A stretch of DNA of 44,172 nucleotides, from assembly GCA_036339375.1 (NCBI GenBank), contig JAYZBC010000006.1:1-44172 (forward strand), given 5' to 3'. The position numbers and the translations under genes are program-made. Positions 23,634 through 33,119 of the stretch are shown here, one piece after another. The notes beneath the pieces are model-generated. The model was given only the letters and a program-made list of their open reading frames with translations, did not search any database and had not been told where the DNA came from. Source of the stretch: JAYZBC01 sp036339375. GTDB taxonomy: Bacteria > Pseudomonadota > Alphaproteobacteria > MPNO01 > UBA2964. Position 1 is the stretch's first letter. Each line of letters starts with the position of its first letter.

Positions 23634-26003
23634 ATGGCAGACGGGAGCATCGGAGATCCAATTAAGCGCAAGGAAGATTTTCGGTTTTTAACAGGTTCAG
23701 GGACCTACACAGATGACCTAAACCGTCCGGGACAGGTTCATCTTGCTATTGTAAGGTCTCCCCATGCTTCAGCAAATGTAAAATCGGTTAACACCCAAGA
23801 GGCCGCTAAAGCGCCCCTTGTACTAGGAGTTTTTACTGGTAAAGATTTAGAGGCGGATAATATTGGTGGACTCCCCTGTGGCTGGGCTATTACCCAGCCA
23901 GATGGTACCCAAATGGCAGAACCTGCGCACCCGGTTTTACAGTCAGAACGTGTAAGACATGTAGGGGACCCCATCGCCATTATTATTGCCGAAACAGAAA
24001 TCGCCGCCAGAGACGCTGTATCGTTAGTTTCAGTACAATTTGAAGTGCTGGAAAGCAATACAAACACAGAAATGGCAACTCATGAGAACACCCTCCAAAT
24101 TCATGAGGAAGCCAAAAATAATATCTGTTTTAATTGGGAAATTGGAGATTCTCAGATTACGGACACCGCCTTTAAAAACGCAGACCACGTGACCGCACTT
24201 GAGTTGGTTAATACTAGACTCGTTACAAATGCAATTGAACCACGGTCTGCTATTGGCGAATATGAAGGCGGCACTGGTCACTACACCCTCTATACAACCA
24301 GTCAAAATCCTCACCTTATTAGATTGCTCCTGGGGGCTTTCGTGTTACAAATTCCAGAGCATAAATTGCGTGTTGTGTCACCAGATGTCGGCGGTGGGTT
24401 CGGTTCAAAAATTTTTCACTATGCTGAAGAAGCTTTAGTCACATGGGCAGCCAAAAAAATCGGACGACCAGTTAAATGGACTGCAGAACGAACGGAAAGT
24501 TTTATTTCGGATTCACAAGGACGTGATCATGTAAGTAGTGCTGAACTAGCCATGGATAAGGACGGCAATTTTCTTGGTTTAAAGGTTGCGACCACGGCAA
24601 ACCTTGGTGCCTATCTTTCAACTTTAGCGCCGTTAGTACCAACATTTCTTTACGGAACATTGCTGGCAGGCCAATACAAGACACCCGCAATCCATGCCTC
24701 TGTTACGGCGGTATTCACTAATTCTGTGCCAGTTGATGCTTTAAGAGGAGCTGGAAGGCCCGAGGCAACCTACCTACTTGAGAGACTAGTTGATAAGGCA
24801 GCAGATGAATGCGGAATTGATCCTGCTGAAATAAGAAAACGCAACATGATTGCTCCTGATGCCTTTCCCTATCAAACCCCTGTAGCGCTTGCATACGATT
24901 CCGGGACTTATGAGGCAGCTCTAGATGAAGCAATGTCTTTAGCAAGTTATGAAGGATTTGAGGAGCGTCGTAGCCAGGCTGCAAGCCGAGGAAAATTAAG
25001 AGGTATAGGCCTCTCCTCCTATATTGAAGCCTGCGGTGCAGCCCCATCTGCCATTGCGGGTGCCCTCGGTGCCCGTGCCGGTTTATATGAAGCTGCTGAA
25101 GTCCGTTTTCATCCAACCGGAACTGTTTCAGTGTTCACTGGAAGCCAAACACAAGGGCAAGGGCATGAAACGACTTTTGCGCAGATTGTGAGTGATAAAC
25201 TTGGGGTTCCTCTTAATAATGTAGAAATAATTCATGGCGACACAGATCGAATTCCATTTGGGATGGGAACGTATGGTTCACGTTCTCTTGCAGTCGGGGG
25301 TTCCGCTTTGGTCAAAGCAATTCAAAAAATTGTGGAAAAAGGAAAAAAAATTGCGGCACATATTCTAGAAGCGTCTGTTACCGATATCGAATTTTCAAAG
25401 GGGACTTTTACAGTTTCTGGAACCGATAAATCAGTGTCAATTGGTGATATTGCAATGGCAGCATACGTTCCTCACAACTACCCTCTCGAAAATTTAGAGC
25501 CCGGACTCGATGAGCAAGCTTTTTATGATCCTGCAAATTTCACCTTTCCCGCAGGCACCCAAATTTGTGAAGTGGAGATTGACCAGGAGACTGGGGAAAC
25601 ACAAATTATAGCTTTTTCAGCAGTTGACGATTTTGGGACGATCATAAATCCCATGATTGTTGAGGGCCAAGTACACGGAGGAATTGTACACGGTGTGGGG
25701 CAAGCATTGATGGAACAGTGCGTTTATGACCCTGATACTGGGCAGCTGATTACAGGATCCTTTAACGATTACTGCATGCCTCGTGCAGACGATGTACCTA
25801 ATTTTTCAGTTACTACGCGTGAGACACCTTGCCCTCATAATCCCCTAGGAGTAAAAGGTTGTGGAGAGGCGGGAACTATCGGCGCTGGAGCAGCGGTTAT
25901 GAATGCGGTTGTAGATGCTCTAGGGCCACTTGGAATTTCACATATTAATATGCCTGCAACACCTCAAAACGTGTGGCAGGCAATAAAACAAGCTAACGGA
26001 TAG
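23634..26003 (+). CDS. coxL: Molybdenum hydroxylase large subunit (CoxL form II-like)
   Basis: This 789-residue catalytic subunit begins GDPIKRKEDFRFLTGSGTY, the usual CoxL start, followed by the hammerhead domain. Motifs are DVGGGFGSKIFHYAEE near residue 255, DALRGAGRPEATYLLERL near 366 and the active-site Glu745 in GVKGCGEAGT. The loop reads RGAGR, so it lacks the AYxCSFR motif with the Cys that binds Cu in true aerobic CO dehydrogenase; it belongs with form II proteins of unknown or diverse substrates. About 15 residues rich in Ala/Gly (GACGAAPSAIAGALGARAG) are notable in the middle. It is in the operon with coxS and coxM. Confidence 0.92.
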   Translation: MADGSIGDPIKRKEDFRFLTGSGTYTDDLNRPGQVHLAIVRSPHASANVKSVNTQEAAKAPLVLGVFTGKDLEADNIGGLPCGWAITQPDGTQMAEPAHPVLQSERVRHVGDPIAIIIAETEIAARDAVSLVSVQFEVLESNTNTEMATHENTLQIHEEAKNNICFNWEIGDSQITDTAFKNADHVTALELVNTRLVTNAIEPRSAIGEYEGGTGHYTLYTTSQNPHLIRLLLGAFVLQIPEHKLRVVSPDVGGGFGSKIFHYAEEALVTWAAKKIGRPVKWTAERTESFISDSQGRDHVSSAELAMDKDGNFLGLKVATTANLGAYLSTLAPLVPTFLYGTLLAGQYKTPAIHASVTAVFTNSVPVDALRGAGRPEATYLLERLVDKAADECGIDPAEIRKRNMIAPDAFPYQTPVALAYDSGTYEAALDEAMSLASYEGFEERRSQAASRGKLRGIGLSSYIEACGAAPSAIAGALGARAGLYEAAEVRFHPTGTVSVFTGSQTQGQGHETTFAQIVSDKLGVPLNNVEIIHGDTDRIPFGMGTYGSRSLAVGGSALVKAIQKIVEKGKKIAAHILEASVTDIEFSKGTFTVSGTDKSVSIGDIAMAAYVPHNYPLENLEPGLDEQAFYDPANFTFPAGTQICEVEIDQETGETQIIAFSAVDDFGTIINPMIVEGQVHGGIVHGVGQALMEQCVYDPDTGQLITGSFNDYCMPRADDVPNFSVTTRETPCPHNPLGVKGCGEAGTIGAGAAVMNAVVDALGPLGISHINMPATPQNVWQAIKQANG

Positions 26004-26028
26004 ACAGTGTAATTGGAGACAAATAAAA

Positions 26029-26826
26029 ATGTATGAATTTACATACAAGAAAGCATCCTCAGTAGAAGACGCGACAAAACAGTTTGGAGAAGCCGAAGAG
26101 GGCAAATACATGTCAGGAGGTATGACATTACTTCCCACTCTTAAAATGCGGCTTTCTCGGCCATCCGATGTTATTGATTTAGCCGAAATTTCTGAGATGG
26201 TAGGAATAGAAGTAACCGGTGAAAGCGTGACTATCCATGCCATGACACCGCACGCAGTAGTCGCTGCAAACGAGGAAGTCCAAAAAGCCATCCCTGCTTT
26301 AGCCAAATTAGCCGGTGGGATTGGCGATCCAATGGTTAGAAATCGTGGGACCATAGGCGGGTCATTAGCTAACAATGATCCAGCCGCTGATTATCCGGCT
26401 GCCGTGACGGGATTAAATGGAACAATTTATACAAACAAGAGGGAAATAGGCTCGGGTGATTTCTTCCTAGGATTATTTGAAACCGCTTTAGAGGAAGGCG
26501 AAATTATTACGAAAGTGGTGTTTCCCATACCCGAAAAAGCAGGATATATGAAATTTCCAAACCCAGCCTCGCGTTATTGTATCGTTGGCGTAATGGTTTC
26601 ACAAAATGGGCCCGACGTAAGGGTTGGAGTTACTGGCGCTGGTGCTTGCGCTTTTAGGGTGGATACGATGGAAGAAGCCCTAAAAAAAGACTTTGCACCG
26701 GATTCTGTTGCTGAAATTAAGATATCTGACGCTGATCTTAATAGCGATATACATGCAAGTGCTGAATATAGGGCCCATCTGGTTACCGTAATGGCAAAAC
26801 GAGCAGTTGCGGAAGCGGCAAGCTGA
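26029..26826 (+). CDS. coxM: FAD-binding medium subunit (CoxM-like)
   Basis: This 265-residue subunit starts 25 nt after CoxL with GGAGA upstream. FAD motifs GGMTLLPTLKMRLSRPS (about 26-42) and GGIGDPMVRNRGTIGGSLANNDPAADYPA (about 86-115) are present, and the CO dehydrogenase flavoprotein C-terminal domain follows. It has no Cys-rich insertion, unlike the FAD subunit at 3447-4436, so no [4Fe-4S] cluster is expected. A strong terminator follows the gene. Confidence 0.92.
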   Translation: MYEFTYKKASSVEDATKQFGEAEEGKYMSGGMTLLPTLKMRLSRPSDVIDLAEISEMVGIEVTGESVTIHAMTPHAVVAANEEVQKAIPALAKLAGGIGDPMVRNRGTIGGSLANNDPAADYPAAVTGLNGTIYTNKREIGSGDFFLGLFETALEEGEIITKVVFPIPEKAGYMKFPNPASRYCIVGVMVSQNGPDVRVGVTGAGACAFRVDTMEEALKKDFAPDSVAEIKISDADLNSDIHASAEYRAHLVTVMAKRAVAEAAS

Positions 26827-26882
26827 ATTACCTAAATATTCGAAACCCGTATAAGAAAGATTTAGAATTATGCGTTGTTTTA

Positions 26883-26916
26883 GGAGGCCGATGCTACGGC
26901 CTCCCCTTTTGTTATT
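26883..26916 (+). terminator. Intrinsic terminator after coxM
   Basis: GGAGGCCG (26883-26890) and CGGCCTCC (26897-26904) form a perfect 8-bp GC-rich stem with an ATGCTA loop. The tail is CCTTTTGTTATT. It ends the coxSLM transcript and separates it from the maturation genes that start at 26935. Confidence 0.9.
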
Positions 26917-26934
26917 GATTTTTAAAAAATTAAA

Positions 26935-27852
26935 ATGACTTTACAATCACCCTCGACTATTGAAGCGACCTTAGACCTTTTGACAGAAGGTCGGTATGTC
27001 GCAGACAGATCTCTCGCTACGGCATTATTTCTTTCTTTAAAACTTGGAAAACCGTTGTTTTTAGAAGGCGAAGCAGGTGTCGGAAAAACAGAAATAGCTA
27101 AAGTTGTTTCTGAAACTCTTGGCCAACCTTTAATCCGACTACAATGTTATGAAGGGCTAGACATATCATCAGCTGTTTATGAGTGGAATTACAGTAGACA
27201 AATGATTGAGATTAGGATTTCTGAAGCCTCCGGAAACCGGGATAGAAAACAAATCCAAACAGACGTATTTTCAGAAGATTTTTTAATTAAAAGGCCCTTA
27301 CTTCTGGCCCTCGAAACTAACGAAACGGGCTTACAACCCGTCCTACTCATTGATGAGTTGGATAGAACTGATGAACCTTTCGAAGCCTTTTTGTTGGAAA
27401 TTCTTTCCGATTTTCAAGTAACAATTCCAGAAATCGGTACAGTTAAAGCTGAAAAACCACCAATTGTAATTATAACGTCTAACAGGACTAGAGAGATACA
27501 CGATGCAATTAAAAGACGGTGTTTTTATTTTTGGGTGGATTATCCCGATGCCAAACGTGAACTTGAAATTTTATCTGTTAAGGCTCCAGAAGCCGACAAA
27601 AATTTATCAAAACAAATTGTAACTTTTGTTCAAAAACTTCGCTCTATGGATTTATTTAAATTACCGGGTGTTGCTGAAACAATTGACTGGACCAATGCAT
27701 TAGTCCAGCTCGACAAAATTGATCTTGATCCGGAAACAGTAAATGACACTCTTGGTACACTTCTAAAATATCAGGACGATATTGAAAAAATAAAGGGTAG
27801 TGAAGCCGCCAACCTGCTTGAACAGGTAAAAGCCGACTTAGCAGCCCGCTAA
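26935..27852 (+). CDS. coxD: CoxD-like AAA+ ATPase (MoxR family)
   Basis: This is a 305-residue MoxR-type AAA+ protein. Walker A is GEAGVGKTE at about residues 45-53, Walker B is VLLIDELDRTDEPFEAFLLE near 135, and sensor 1 is VIITSNRTREIHDAIKRR. In Oligotropha, CoxD is an ATPase that matures the metal centre of CO dehydrogenase; related pairs of MoxR and VWA proteins act as metal-centre chaperones. No clear ribosome site precedes the ATG, and only 30 nt separate it from the coxM terminator, so its promoter may overlap the hairpin or the message may be read through. Confidence 0.92.
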   Translation: MTLQSPSTIEATLDLLTEGRYVADRSLATALFLSLKLGKPLFLEGEAGVGKTEIAKVVSETLGQPLIRLQCYEGLDISSAVYEWNYSRQMIEIRISEASGNRDRKQIQTDVFSEDFLIKRPLLLALETNETGLQPVLLIDELDRTDEPFEAFLLEILSDFQVTIPEIGTVKAEKPPIVIITSNRTREIHDAIKRRCFYFWVDYPDAKRELEILSVKAPEADKNLSKQIVTFVQKLRSMDLFKLPGVAETIDWTNALVQLDKIDLDPETVNDTLGTLLKYQDDIEKIKGSEAANLLEQVKADLAAR

Positions 27853-27857
27853 TAAAA

Positions 27858-29120
27858 ATGGTAGACTCGGGAAACGGTACTACACCCGGGCTAGCCCTCC
27901 TCGATAAACTTGAGGGAAGTAAGCTTTTGGTCAACATAATGCATTTTGGCCGCGTGCTTAGGAGTACCGGGCTCCCTATTGGTCCAGGAAAAATTCTCGA
28001 TGCAGTAAACGCTGTGCAAACGGTTGGTGTAACCAACAGACGAGACTTTTATTGGGCTTTACATGCTGTTTTCGTTAACAAACGTGATCAACACGAACTA
28101 TTTGATCAGGCCTTTCATATTTTTTGGCGTGACCCCAGATTATTAGAAAGAATGTTAGGCCTGCTAATGCCGCAAGAAGTCAGCGCCGAAGAAGGACCAG
28201 AACCGGAGCCACTCAATCGACGAATTATGGAAGCAATGACACCGGAAAATAATCAGGAAGAGGACCCTAAAAAAGAGGAAGAACCTGAGCTTGAAATTGA
28301 ATCCACTTTGACTGCATCCGCCAATGAACTTCTTCAACAAAAGGATTTTGAAGAAATGTCCGTGGAGGAAATTAATCAAGCTAAAACTGCAATTTCTCGG
28401 ATGCGTTTATCAATCCAAGACATCCCTACAAGAAGATACCGTGTTAGTCATCGACTAAATCGCATCGATATGCGGGCCACACTGCGTGCAGCAATGCGAT
28501 ACGGCGGTTCGGTGATACCACTTCAATATCGGATGCATAAAAAACGCCCACCACCTTTAGTAATATTGTGTGATATTTCTGGATCGATGGGTAGATATAC
28601 GCGTATGTTACTGCATTTTATGCATGCTATAACAAATGATAGAGATAGGGTTTTTACTTTTTTATTTGGGACCCGACTTACCAATGTCACAAGACATTTG
28701 AAGGAAAAAGATATTGATATTGCCTTGGCTAAATGTAGTGATTCTGTTGAAGATTGGTCCGGAGGTACACGAATAGGTGAAAGCCTTAAGAATTTTAACC
28801 AATTTTGGTCACGTCGTGTCCTGGGGCAGGGTGCAGTATTGTTGCTGATATCTGATGGATTGGATAGGGATGCAGGGCGCGGTTTAGAGTTAGAAATGGA
28901 ACGCCTTCACAAATCCTGCCGCCGTTTGATTTGGGTTAACCCGTTATTACGGTTTGAGGGTTTTGAACCCAAATCACAAGGCATTCGTGCGATTTTACCC
29001 CACGTTGATGAATTTCGACCGGTACATAATTTAGAAAGTCTTATACACTTAATTACAGTTTTAAACAGTCAGGTTTTAAACAGAAGAGAAGGAATGACAC
29101 CATGGCTAAAGGCAATGTAA
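27858..29120 (+). CDS. coxE: CoxE-like VWA domain protein
   Basis: This 420-residue protein has a central acidic, low-complexity stretch (about residues 110-165) and a C-terminal von Willebrand A domain. The MIDAS motif DISGS is within ILCDISGSMGRYTRML (about 237-251), and GGTRIGESL supplies the conserved Thr. It is the partner of CoxD, the MoxR-VWA pair that acts on molybdenum hydroxylase maturation. It starts 5 nt after coxD. Its end overlaps the next gene by 19 nt. Confidence 0.92.
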   Translation: MVDSGNGTTPGLALLDKLEGSKLLVNIMHFGRVLRSTGLPIGPGKILDAVNAVQTVGVTNRRDFYWALHAVFVNKRDQHELFDQAFHIFWRDPRLLERMLGLLMPQEVSAEEGPEPEPLNRRIMEAMTPENNQEEDPKKEEEPELEIESTLTASANELLQQKDFEEMSVEEINQAKTAISRMRLSIQDIPTRRYRVSHRLNRIDMRATLRAAMRYGGSVIPLQYRMHKKRPPPLVILCDISGSMGRYTRMLLHFMHAITNDRDRVFTFLFGTRLTNVTRHLKEKDIDIALAKCSDSVEDWSGGTRIGESLKNFNQFWSRRVLGQGAVLLLISDGLDRDAGRGLELEMERLHKSCRRLIWVNPLLRFEGFEPKSQGIRAILPHVDEFRPVHNLESLIHLITVLNSQVLNRREGMTPWLKAM

Positions 29121-29449
29121 AACTAGGTTCACAGGACGAAAATGTTTTAAACGAGGCTATGTCGTGGTTAAAGAACGGTAAAAAGGTTGCTATAGCTACA
29201 GTTGTCAGTAGCTGGGGTTCCTCACCCCGCCCTCCTGGAAGCCAAGTCGCTGTAACCGAAGAAGGGGCCTTCGTGGGTTCCGTTTCTGGAGGCTGCATTG
29301 AGGGGGCTGTAGTCACCGAAGCAATTAAAGTTATGAAAACAGGAAAACCTAAAATCCTAGAGTATGGCGTAACCAATGAACTAGCATGGGAAGTTGGCCT
29401 TGCCTGTGGCGGAGAGGTAAAAGTTTTTGTGGAGAAACTCAAAAAATGA
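29102..29449 (+). CDS. XdhC/CoxI N-terminal-domain protein
   Basis: This 115-residue protein consists only of the XdhC N-terminal domain. It shows ATVVSSWGSSPRPPGSQVAVTEEGAFVGSVSGGCIEGAVV and EVGLACGGEVKVFVE. The Cys residues in GGCIE and ACGG are conserved in the family. XdhC binds the molybdenum cofactor and promotes its sulfuration before insertion in the apo-enzyme. The C-terminal Rossmann half is a separate gene overlapping by 4 nt. The start lies inside coxE, with AGAGAAGGA at about 29083-29093 serving as ribosome site. Confidence 0.9.
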   Translation: MAKGNVKLGSQDENVLNEAMSWLKNGKKVAIATVVSSWGSSPRPPGSQVAVTEEGAFVGSVSGGCIEGAVVTEAIKVMKTGKPKILEYGVTNELAWEVGLACGGEVKVFVEKLKK

Positions 29450-30156
29450 AAAAACAAATTCTCGATCAACTGCTTCGTGATCAAGAAGAGAAAAAAGCGG
29501 TTGTACTAGCGACAGATTTGGTGACAGGAAATCAGGCTTTAATTTATTATACATCAGCTACCGGGCCGCTAGGCCAAAATCCATTAATTTTAAAAATGGG
29601 TAGATCGGCACTTCAGGATGACAAAACTGGCATTGTAAAAACAGAATTGGGTGAAATTTTTTTTCATGTGTATAACCCCCCTCTTCGCATGCTTTTAGTA
29701 GGGGCTGTTCATATTGCCCAGCCATTGTCACAAATTAGCCGCGTTGCAGGGTATGACGTTGCAATAATAGACCCTCGTGAGTCATTTGCATCCCCGGAAA
29801 GATTTCCCGAAATGACTCTGGTACATGAGTGGCCCGACGACGGTTTAAATAAACTAGATATTGATAGGCGTACTGCAATTGTTACCCTAACGCATGACCC
29901 AAAACTCGATGACCCGGCGCTTGCTGTAGCTATCCGGTCAGAGGCCTTTTACATCGGTGCCCTTGGAAGCAAACGTACCCATGCCAGCCGTCTTGAACGA
30001 CTAAGGAATGAGGGTTTCAACGATTTGGAAGTTACTCGAATTAAGGGCCCCGTTGGCCTAAATATTGGCGCAGTATCTCCAGCGGAGATAGCGGTATCCA
30101 TTTTAGCGGAGGTTACCCAACATTTGCACGCCAAGGAGAAAAAGGCAGCAGCGTGA
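29446..30156 (+). CDS. XdhC/CoxF Rossmann-domain protein
   Basis: This 236-residue protein carries the C-terminal half of XdhC: a small N-terminal region (KKAVVLATDLVTGNQALIY) and then a Rossmann-like domain. The latter shows LLVGAVHIAQPLSQISRVAGYDVAIIDPR and YIGALGSKRTHASRLERL, ending in NIGAVSPAEIAVSILAEV. I start at ATG 29446, which overlaps the previous stop (ATGA); an in-frame start at 29386 is not supported. With the 29102 gene it makes up a complete two-piece XdhC that would load Mo cofactor. The next gene begins in its stop (GTGA). Confidence 0.9.
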   Translation: MKKQILDQLLRDQEEKKAVVLATDLVTGNQALIYYTSATGPLGQNPLILKMGRSALQDDKTGIVKTELGEIFFHVYNPPLRMLLVGAVHIAQPLSQISRVAGYDVAIIDPRESFASPERFPEMTLVHEWPDDGLNKLDIDRRTAIVTLTHDPKLDDPALAVAIRSEAFYIGALGSKRTHASRLERLRNEGFNDLEVTRIKGPVGLNIGAVSPAEIAVSILAEVTQHLHAKEKKAAA

Positions 30157-31793
30157 TTTTTGGAAAACTAACGCTGGAAGATGCTCTAGGTACAATTCTT
30201 GTGCACAGTATAAAAGTTGGAAAAAAAACTTTTCGTAAAGGACGAACTCTCTCTCAGACAGACATAAACGCATTACACACATCAAATATATTAGAAATTA
30301 CTGCCGTCAGACTTGAGGACAATGATGTTCACGAAAACCAGGCCGCGGAACGTTTAGCAAAAATAATTTGTGGGGAAAACTTACGATTAAGCAAGACGGC
30401 CACTGGTCGGTGCAATCTCGTAACCGAAACAGATGGCATAGCAATAATCAACAAAGAGGGCATTGATAAACTAAACCTTACTAATGAGGCCATAGCAATT
30501 TCTACCGTCGCCCCTTTTGCTAAAGTTTCTAAAGGGGACGTGGTGGCAACCGTAAAAATAATCACCTTTGGAATTATAGAAAGTGCTTTGAAAAAATGCC
30601 AATCTTTATTGAAAGCTAAGGAATATCCGGTTTCATTAGCTCCCTTTAAAACGAAAAAAGTAGGACTACTACAGACACGTTTACCAATTCTCCGAGAGAG
30701 CTTGTTAAACAAGGCGAAACAAGTAACGCAAAATCGATTACAAAAGATTTGTTGCGATTTAACATATTCTGCCGAATGTAATCACGATTTACACGACGTC
30801 GCCAATGGAATAAAGGAATTACTCTCTGCCGATTGTAAAATTGCCCTTATTTTAGGGGCGTCCGCAATTGCTGACCGAAAAGACATCATTCCTGCGGCCA
30901 TAGAGGAATGCAATGGCTCCGTATTTCATTTTGGCTTACCGGTAGATCCGGGAAACCTTATGTTAATGGGAAAAATTGGTGGCATGCATGTCCTCGGTTT
31001 ACCGGGTTCTGCAAGGTCACCGCGCTTACACGGTTTTGACTGGGTTTTGGAACGTTTGGTAGCAGACATAGAAGTCACAAGTCGAGATTTAATGACAATG
31101 GGTGTAGGAGGTTTATTAAAAGAAATCCACAACAGACCCTTGCCACGGGTAACAGCGGTTAAAAATAAAACTGTTAAAAAGAAAAATCCTAAAATTGTGG
31201 GAGTCATTCTGGCTGCAGGGCAATCAAAGCGTATGGGGGCCGTTAACAAACTCCTCCAGAATATAAATGGCAAGCCAATGATTTGCCATGCAGTCGAAGC
31301 CACCCTTCAGTCTAAGGCTAATCCTATCATGGTGGTCACAGGCTTTGAACACGAACTAATTAAAAAATCCCTTTTAAACTTTGATGTTGAATTGGTCCAA
31401 AATTCAGATTACGGGGATGGATTAAGTACCTCACTCCGGGCAGCTATTAATTCTTTCGATCCTCAAACTGATGGAGCTGTCTTTTGCTTGGGTGATATGC
31501 CAGAAGTTAGGCCTGAACATATTAATAAATTGATAGACGCCTACGATCCTGAAGCCGAAAAGAGCATTTGTGTACCAACATATAAAGGAAAAAGAGGAAA
31601 TCCAGTCCTCTGGGATCGAAAATTTTTCTTCGACATGTGCAACGTTTCAGGCGATGTAGGAGCGCGACACCTGATTGGAGAAAACGAGGATGCGGTACTA
31701 GAATTACCAATAGATGATCAAGCTATTTTGATAGACCTTGATACACCTGAAGCCCTTAAGGCACATCTTATTAAAAAAAAGAATGAAAAATAA
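30153..31793 (+). CDS. Fused molybdopterin-binding domain and MocA-type cytidylyltransferase
   Basis: This 546-residue protein starts at GTG, overlapping the previous stop. Residues 1-340 resemble a MoeA/MogA-type molybdopterin-binding region (LILGASAIADRKDIIPAAIEE; FGLPVDPGNLMLMGKIGG; LGLPGSARSPRLHGFDW). Residues about 345-546 are a nucleotidyltransferase with GVILAAGQSKRMGAVNKLL, NSDYGDGLSTSL, CLGDMPEV and a final DLDTPEAL. The LSTSL motif and GDMP fit MocA, which makes molybdopterin cytosine dinucleotide for xanthine-oxidase-family enzymes. The fusion is common beside XdhC genes and would couple metal loading or Mo-MPT handling to cytidylation. Confidence 0.88.
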   Translation: MIFGKLTLEDALGTILVHSIKVGKKTFRKGRTLSQTDINALHTSNILEITAVRLEDNDVHENQAAERLAKIICGENLRLSKTATGRCNLVTETDGIAIINKEGIDKLNLTNEAIAISTVAPFAKVSKGDVVATVKIITFGIIESALKKCQSLLKAKEYPVSLAPFKTKKVGLLQTRLPILRESLLNKAKQVTQNRLQKICCDLTYSAECNHDLHDVANGIKELLSADCKIALILGASAIADRKDIIPAAIEECNGSVFHFGLPVDPGNLMLMGKIGGMHVLGLPGSARSPRLHGFDWVLERLVADIEVTSRDLMTMGVGGLLKEIHNRPLPRVTAVKNKTVKKKNPKIVGVILAAGQSKRMGAVNKLLQNINGKPMICHAVEATLQSKANPIMVVTGFEHELIKKSLLNFDVELVQNSDYGDGLSTSLRAAINSFDPQTDGAVFCLGDMPEVRPEHINKLIDAYDPEAEKSICVPTYKGKRGNPVLWDRKFFFDMCNVSGDVGARHLIGENEDAVLELPIDDQAILIDLDTPEALKAHLIKKKNEK

Positions 31794-31801
31794 GTTTCTT
31801 T

Positions 31802-33058
31802 ATGGGGGAACCTAATTCTTTATCTTCCATTGTCCACGAGCAAGCAGGCAAACATCGCTGGGCCATGCTTGGAGGAGTTTGGTTACTTTATTTTTGCTTC
31901 GGGCTATCGGTGGCATCCCTCGCCCCTTTAGTGGCCCCCATTGAAGCAGACTTACATATAGATCATGCCCTTATGGGAACTATTTTAGGTGCATGGCCGG
32001 TTGTTTACATAATATTTTCTGCTCCGTGTGGAAGCCTGCTTGACAGGTTTGGTGCAAGGCGCATGTTATTTGTATCGGCAACAATTATTGCTATCGCAAT
32101 CGCGTTAAGGGGGTTTGCTAGTAGTTATATCGAATTGCTTCTTACAATGGTTTTGTTTGGTATTGGGGGGCCTATAATCTCCTCGGGCGCACCAAAGGTA
32201 GTAAGCCTTTGGTTTAAGGGCAAAGACCGGGGGTTAGGAACCGGCATCTATTTTACAGGAAATGCTCTTGGAGGAATTACAGCACTGTCTTTGACGAATA
32301 GCGTCTTTATGCCGTATTTTAATAATAATTGGCGTGAAGTGTTTTTCGGTTACGCTATTTTTATTTTTCTTTCCGGTTGTTGCTGGTTATTAATAAATAG
32401 TCATCCCGTAAGTAAAAATTTGGAGAAGAGATCTATCGCTGAAAAAGGCGTAAAGCACGTCAAGGTCTTTTTGGAATTAATCAAACATCCCATTGTCAAA
32501 ATAGTTTTAGCAATTGGCATATTTATGCTTTTCTTTGGTCACGGTATGAACCAATGGTTGCCAACAATTTTACTACAAACCGGGATGAGTATTGTCGAAG
32601 CCGGCTATTGGGCCTCCATCCCCGCTGTTATTGGTTTAATGACCGCCCCGTTTATTAACAGGTTAGCGACTCCTGAACGACGTCTACAAATTTTAATTGC
32701 TTTATTTGTAGTTGCAGGTTTAGCAACTTTAGTTATTTATTCCCAATACAATCCCATTCTTGTAATTGGCTTAATTTTTCTTGGGGTATGCCGCGGAGCC
32801 ATGAATGGTATCGCCGTTTTAATTTTAATGGATAACGATAAAGAGGGTTCAGCCCGGGTCGGAGCAGCTGTGGGACTTTATTTTTCAGCTGCAGAAATAG
32901 GTGGCGCTCTGGGGCCAATGACGGTTGGAGTATTAGCCAAAACAACCGGTTCTTTTCAGGCCCCACTGTTAATGATGACAACAGTGACAGTGTTATTAAT
33001 TTTGATGGCTCTTAAACTAAAGAAAGTAATGAAGAAAAGCGAAAAGTTTCAATACTAA
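31802..33058 (+). CDS. MFS transporter (NarK/CynX-like)
   Basis: This is a 418-residue, 12-span major facilitator. The loop motif between spans 2 and 3 is GSLLDRFGARRMLF, and span 4-5 and 8-11 patterns are intact (SSGAPKVVSLWFKGKDRG). The cytoplasmic middle loop is basic (KNLEKRSIAEKGVKHVK). It lies 8 nt after the fused Mo-cofactor gene and so is probably the last gene of the cox-type maturation operon, importing the enzyme's substrate or exporting its product. The ligand cannot be predicted. Confidence 0.87.
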   Translation: MGEPNSLSSIVHEQAGKHRWAMLGGVWLLYFCFGLSVASLAPLVAPIEADLHIDHALMGTILGAWPVVYIIFSAPCGSLLDRFGARRMLFVSATIIAIAIALRGFASSYIELLLTMVLFGIGGPIISSGAPKVVSLWFKGKDRGLGTGIYFTGNALGGITALSLTNSVFMPYFNNNWREVFFGYAIFIFLSGCCWLLINSHPVSKNLEKRSIAEKGVKHVKVFLELIKHPIVKIVLAIGIFMLFFGHGMNQWLPTILLQTGMSIVEAGYWASIPAVIGLMTAPFINRLATPERRLQILIALFVVAGLATLVIYSQYNPILVIGLIFLGVCRGAMNGIAVLILMDNDKEGSARVGAAVGLYFSAAEIGGALGPMTVGVLAKTTGSFQAPLLMMTTVTVLLILMALKLKKVMKKSEKFQY

Positions 33059-33119
33059 TAAAAATAGATGATGTTCTTATCTGTCACCTTCATTAAAAAC
33101 AAAGACAAGAAAAATTAAT

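Noticed and set aside
22377..31793. Genuine aerobic CO dehydrogenase (form I)
   Set aside because: The CoxL cofactor loop is RGAGR, and the loop in the second large subunit (19790-22126) is YRSAGR. Neither has the AYxCSFR motif with the Cu-ligating Cys, so CO oxidation is not supported.
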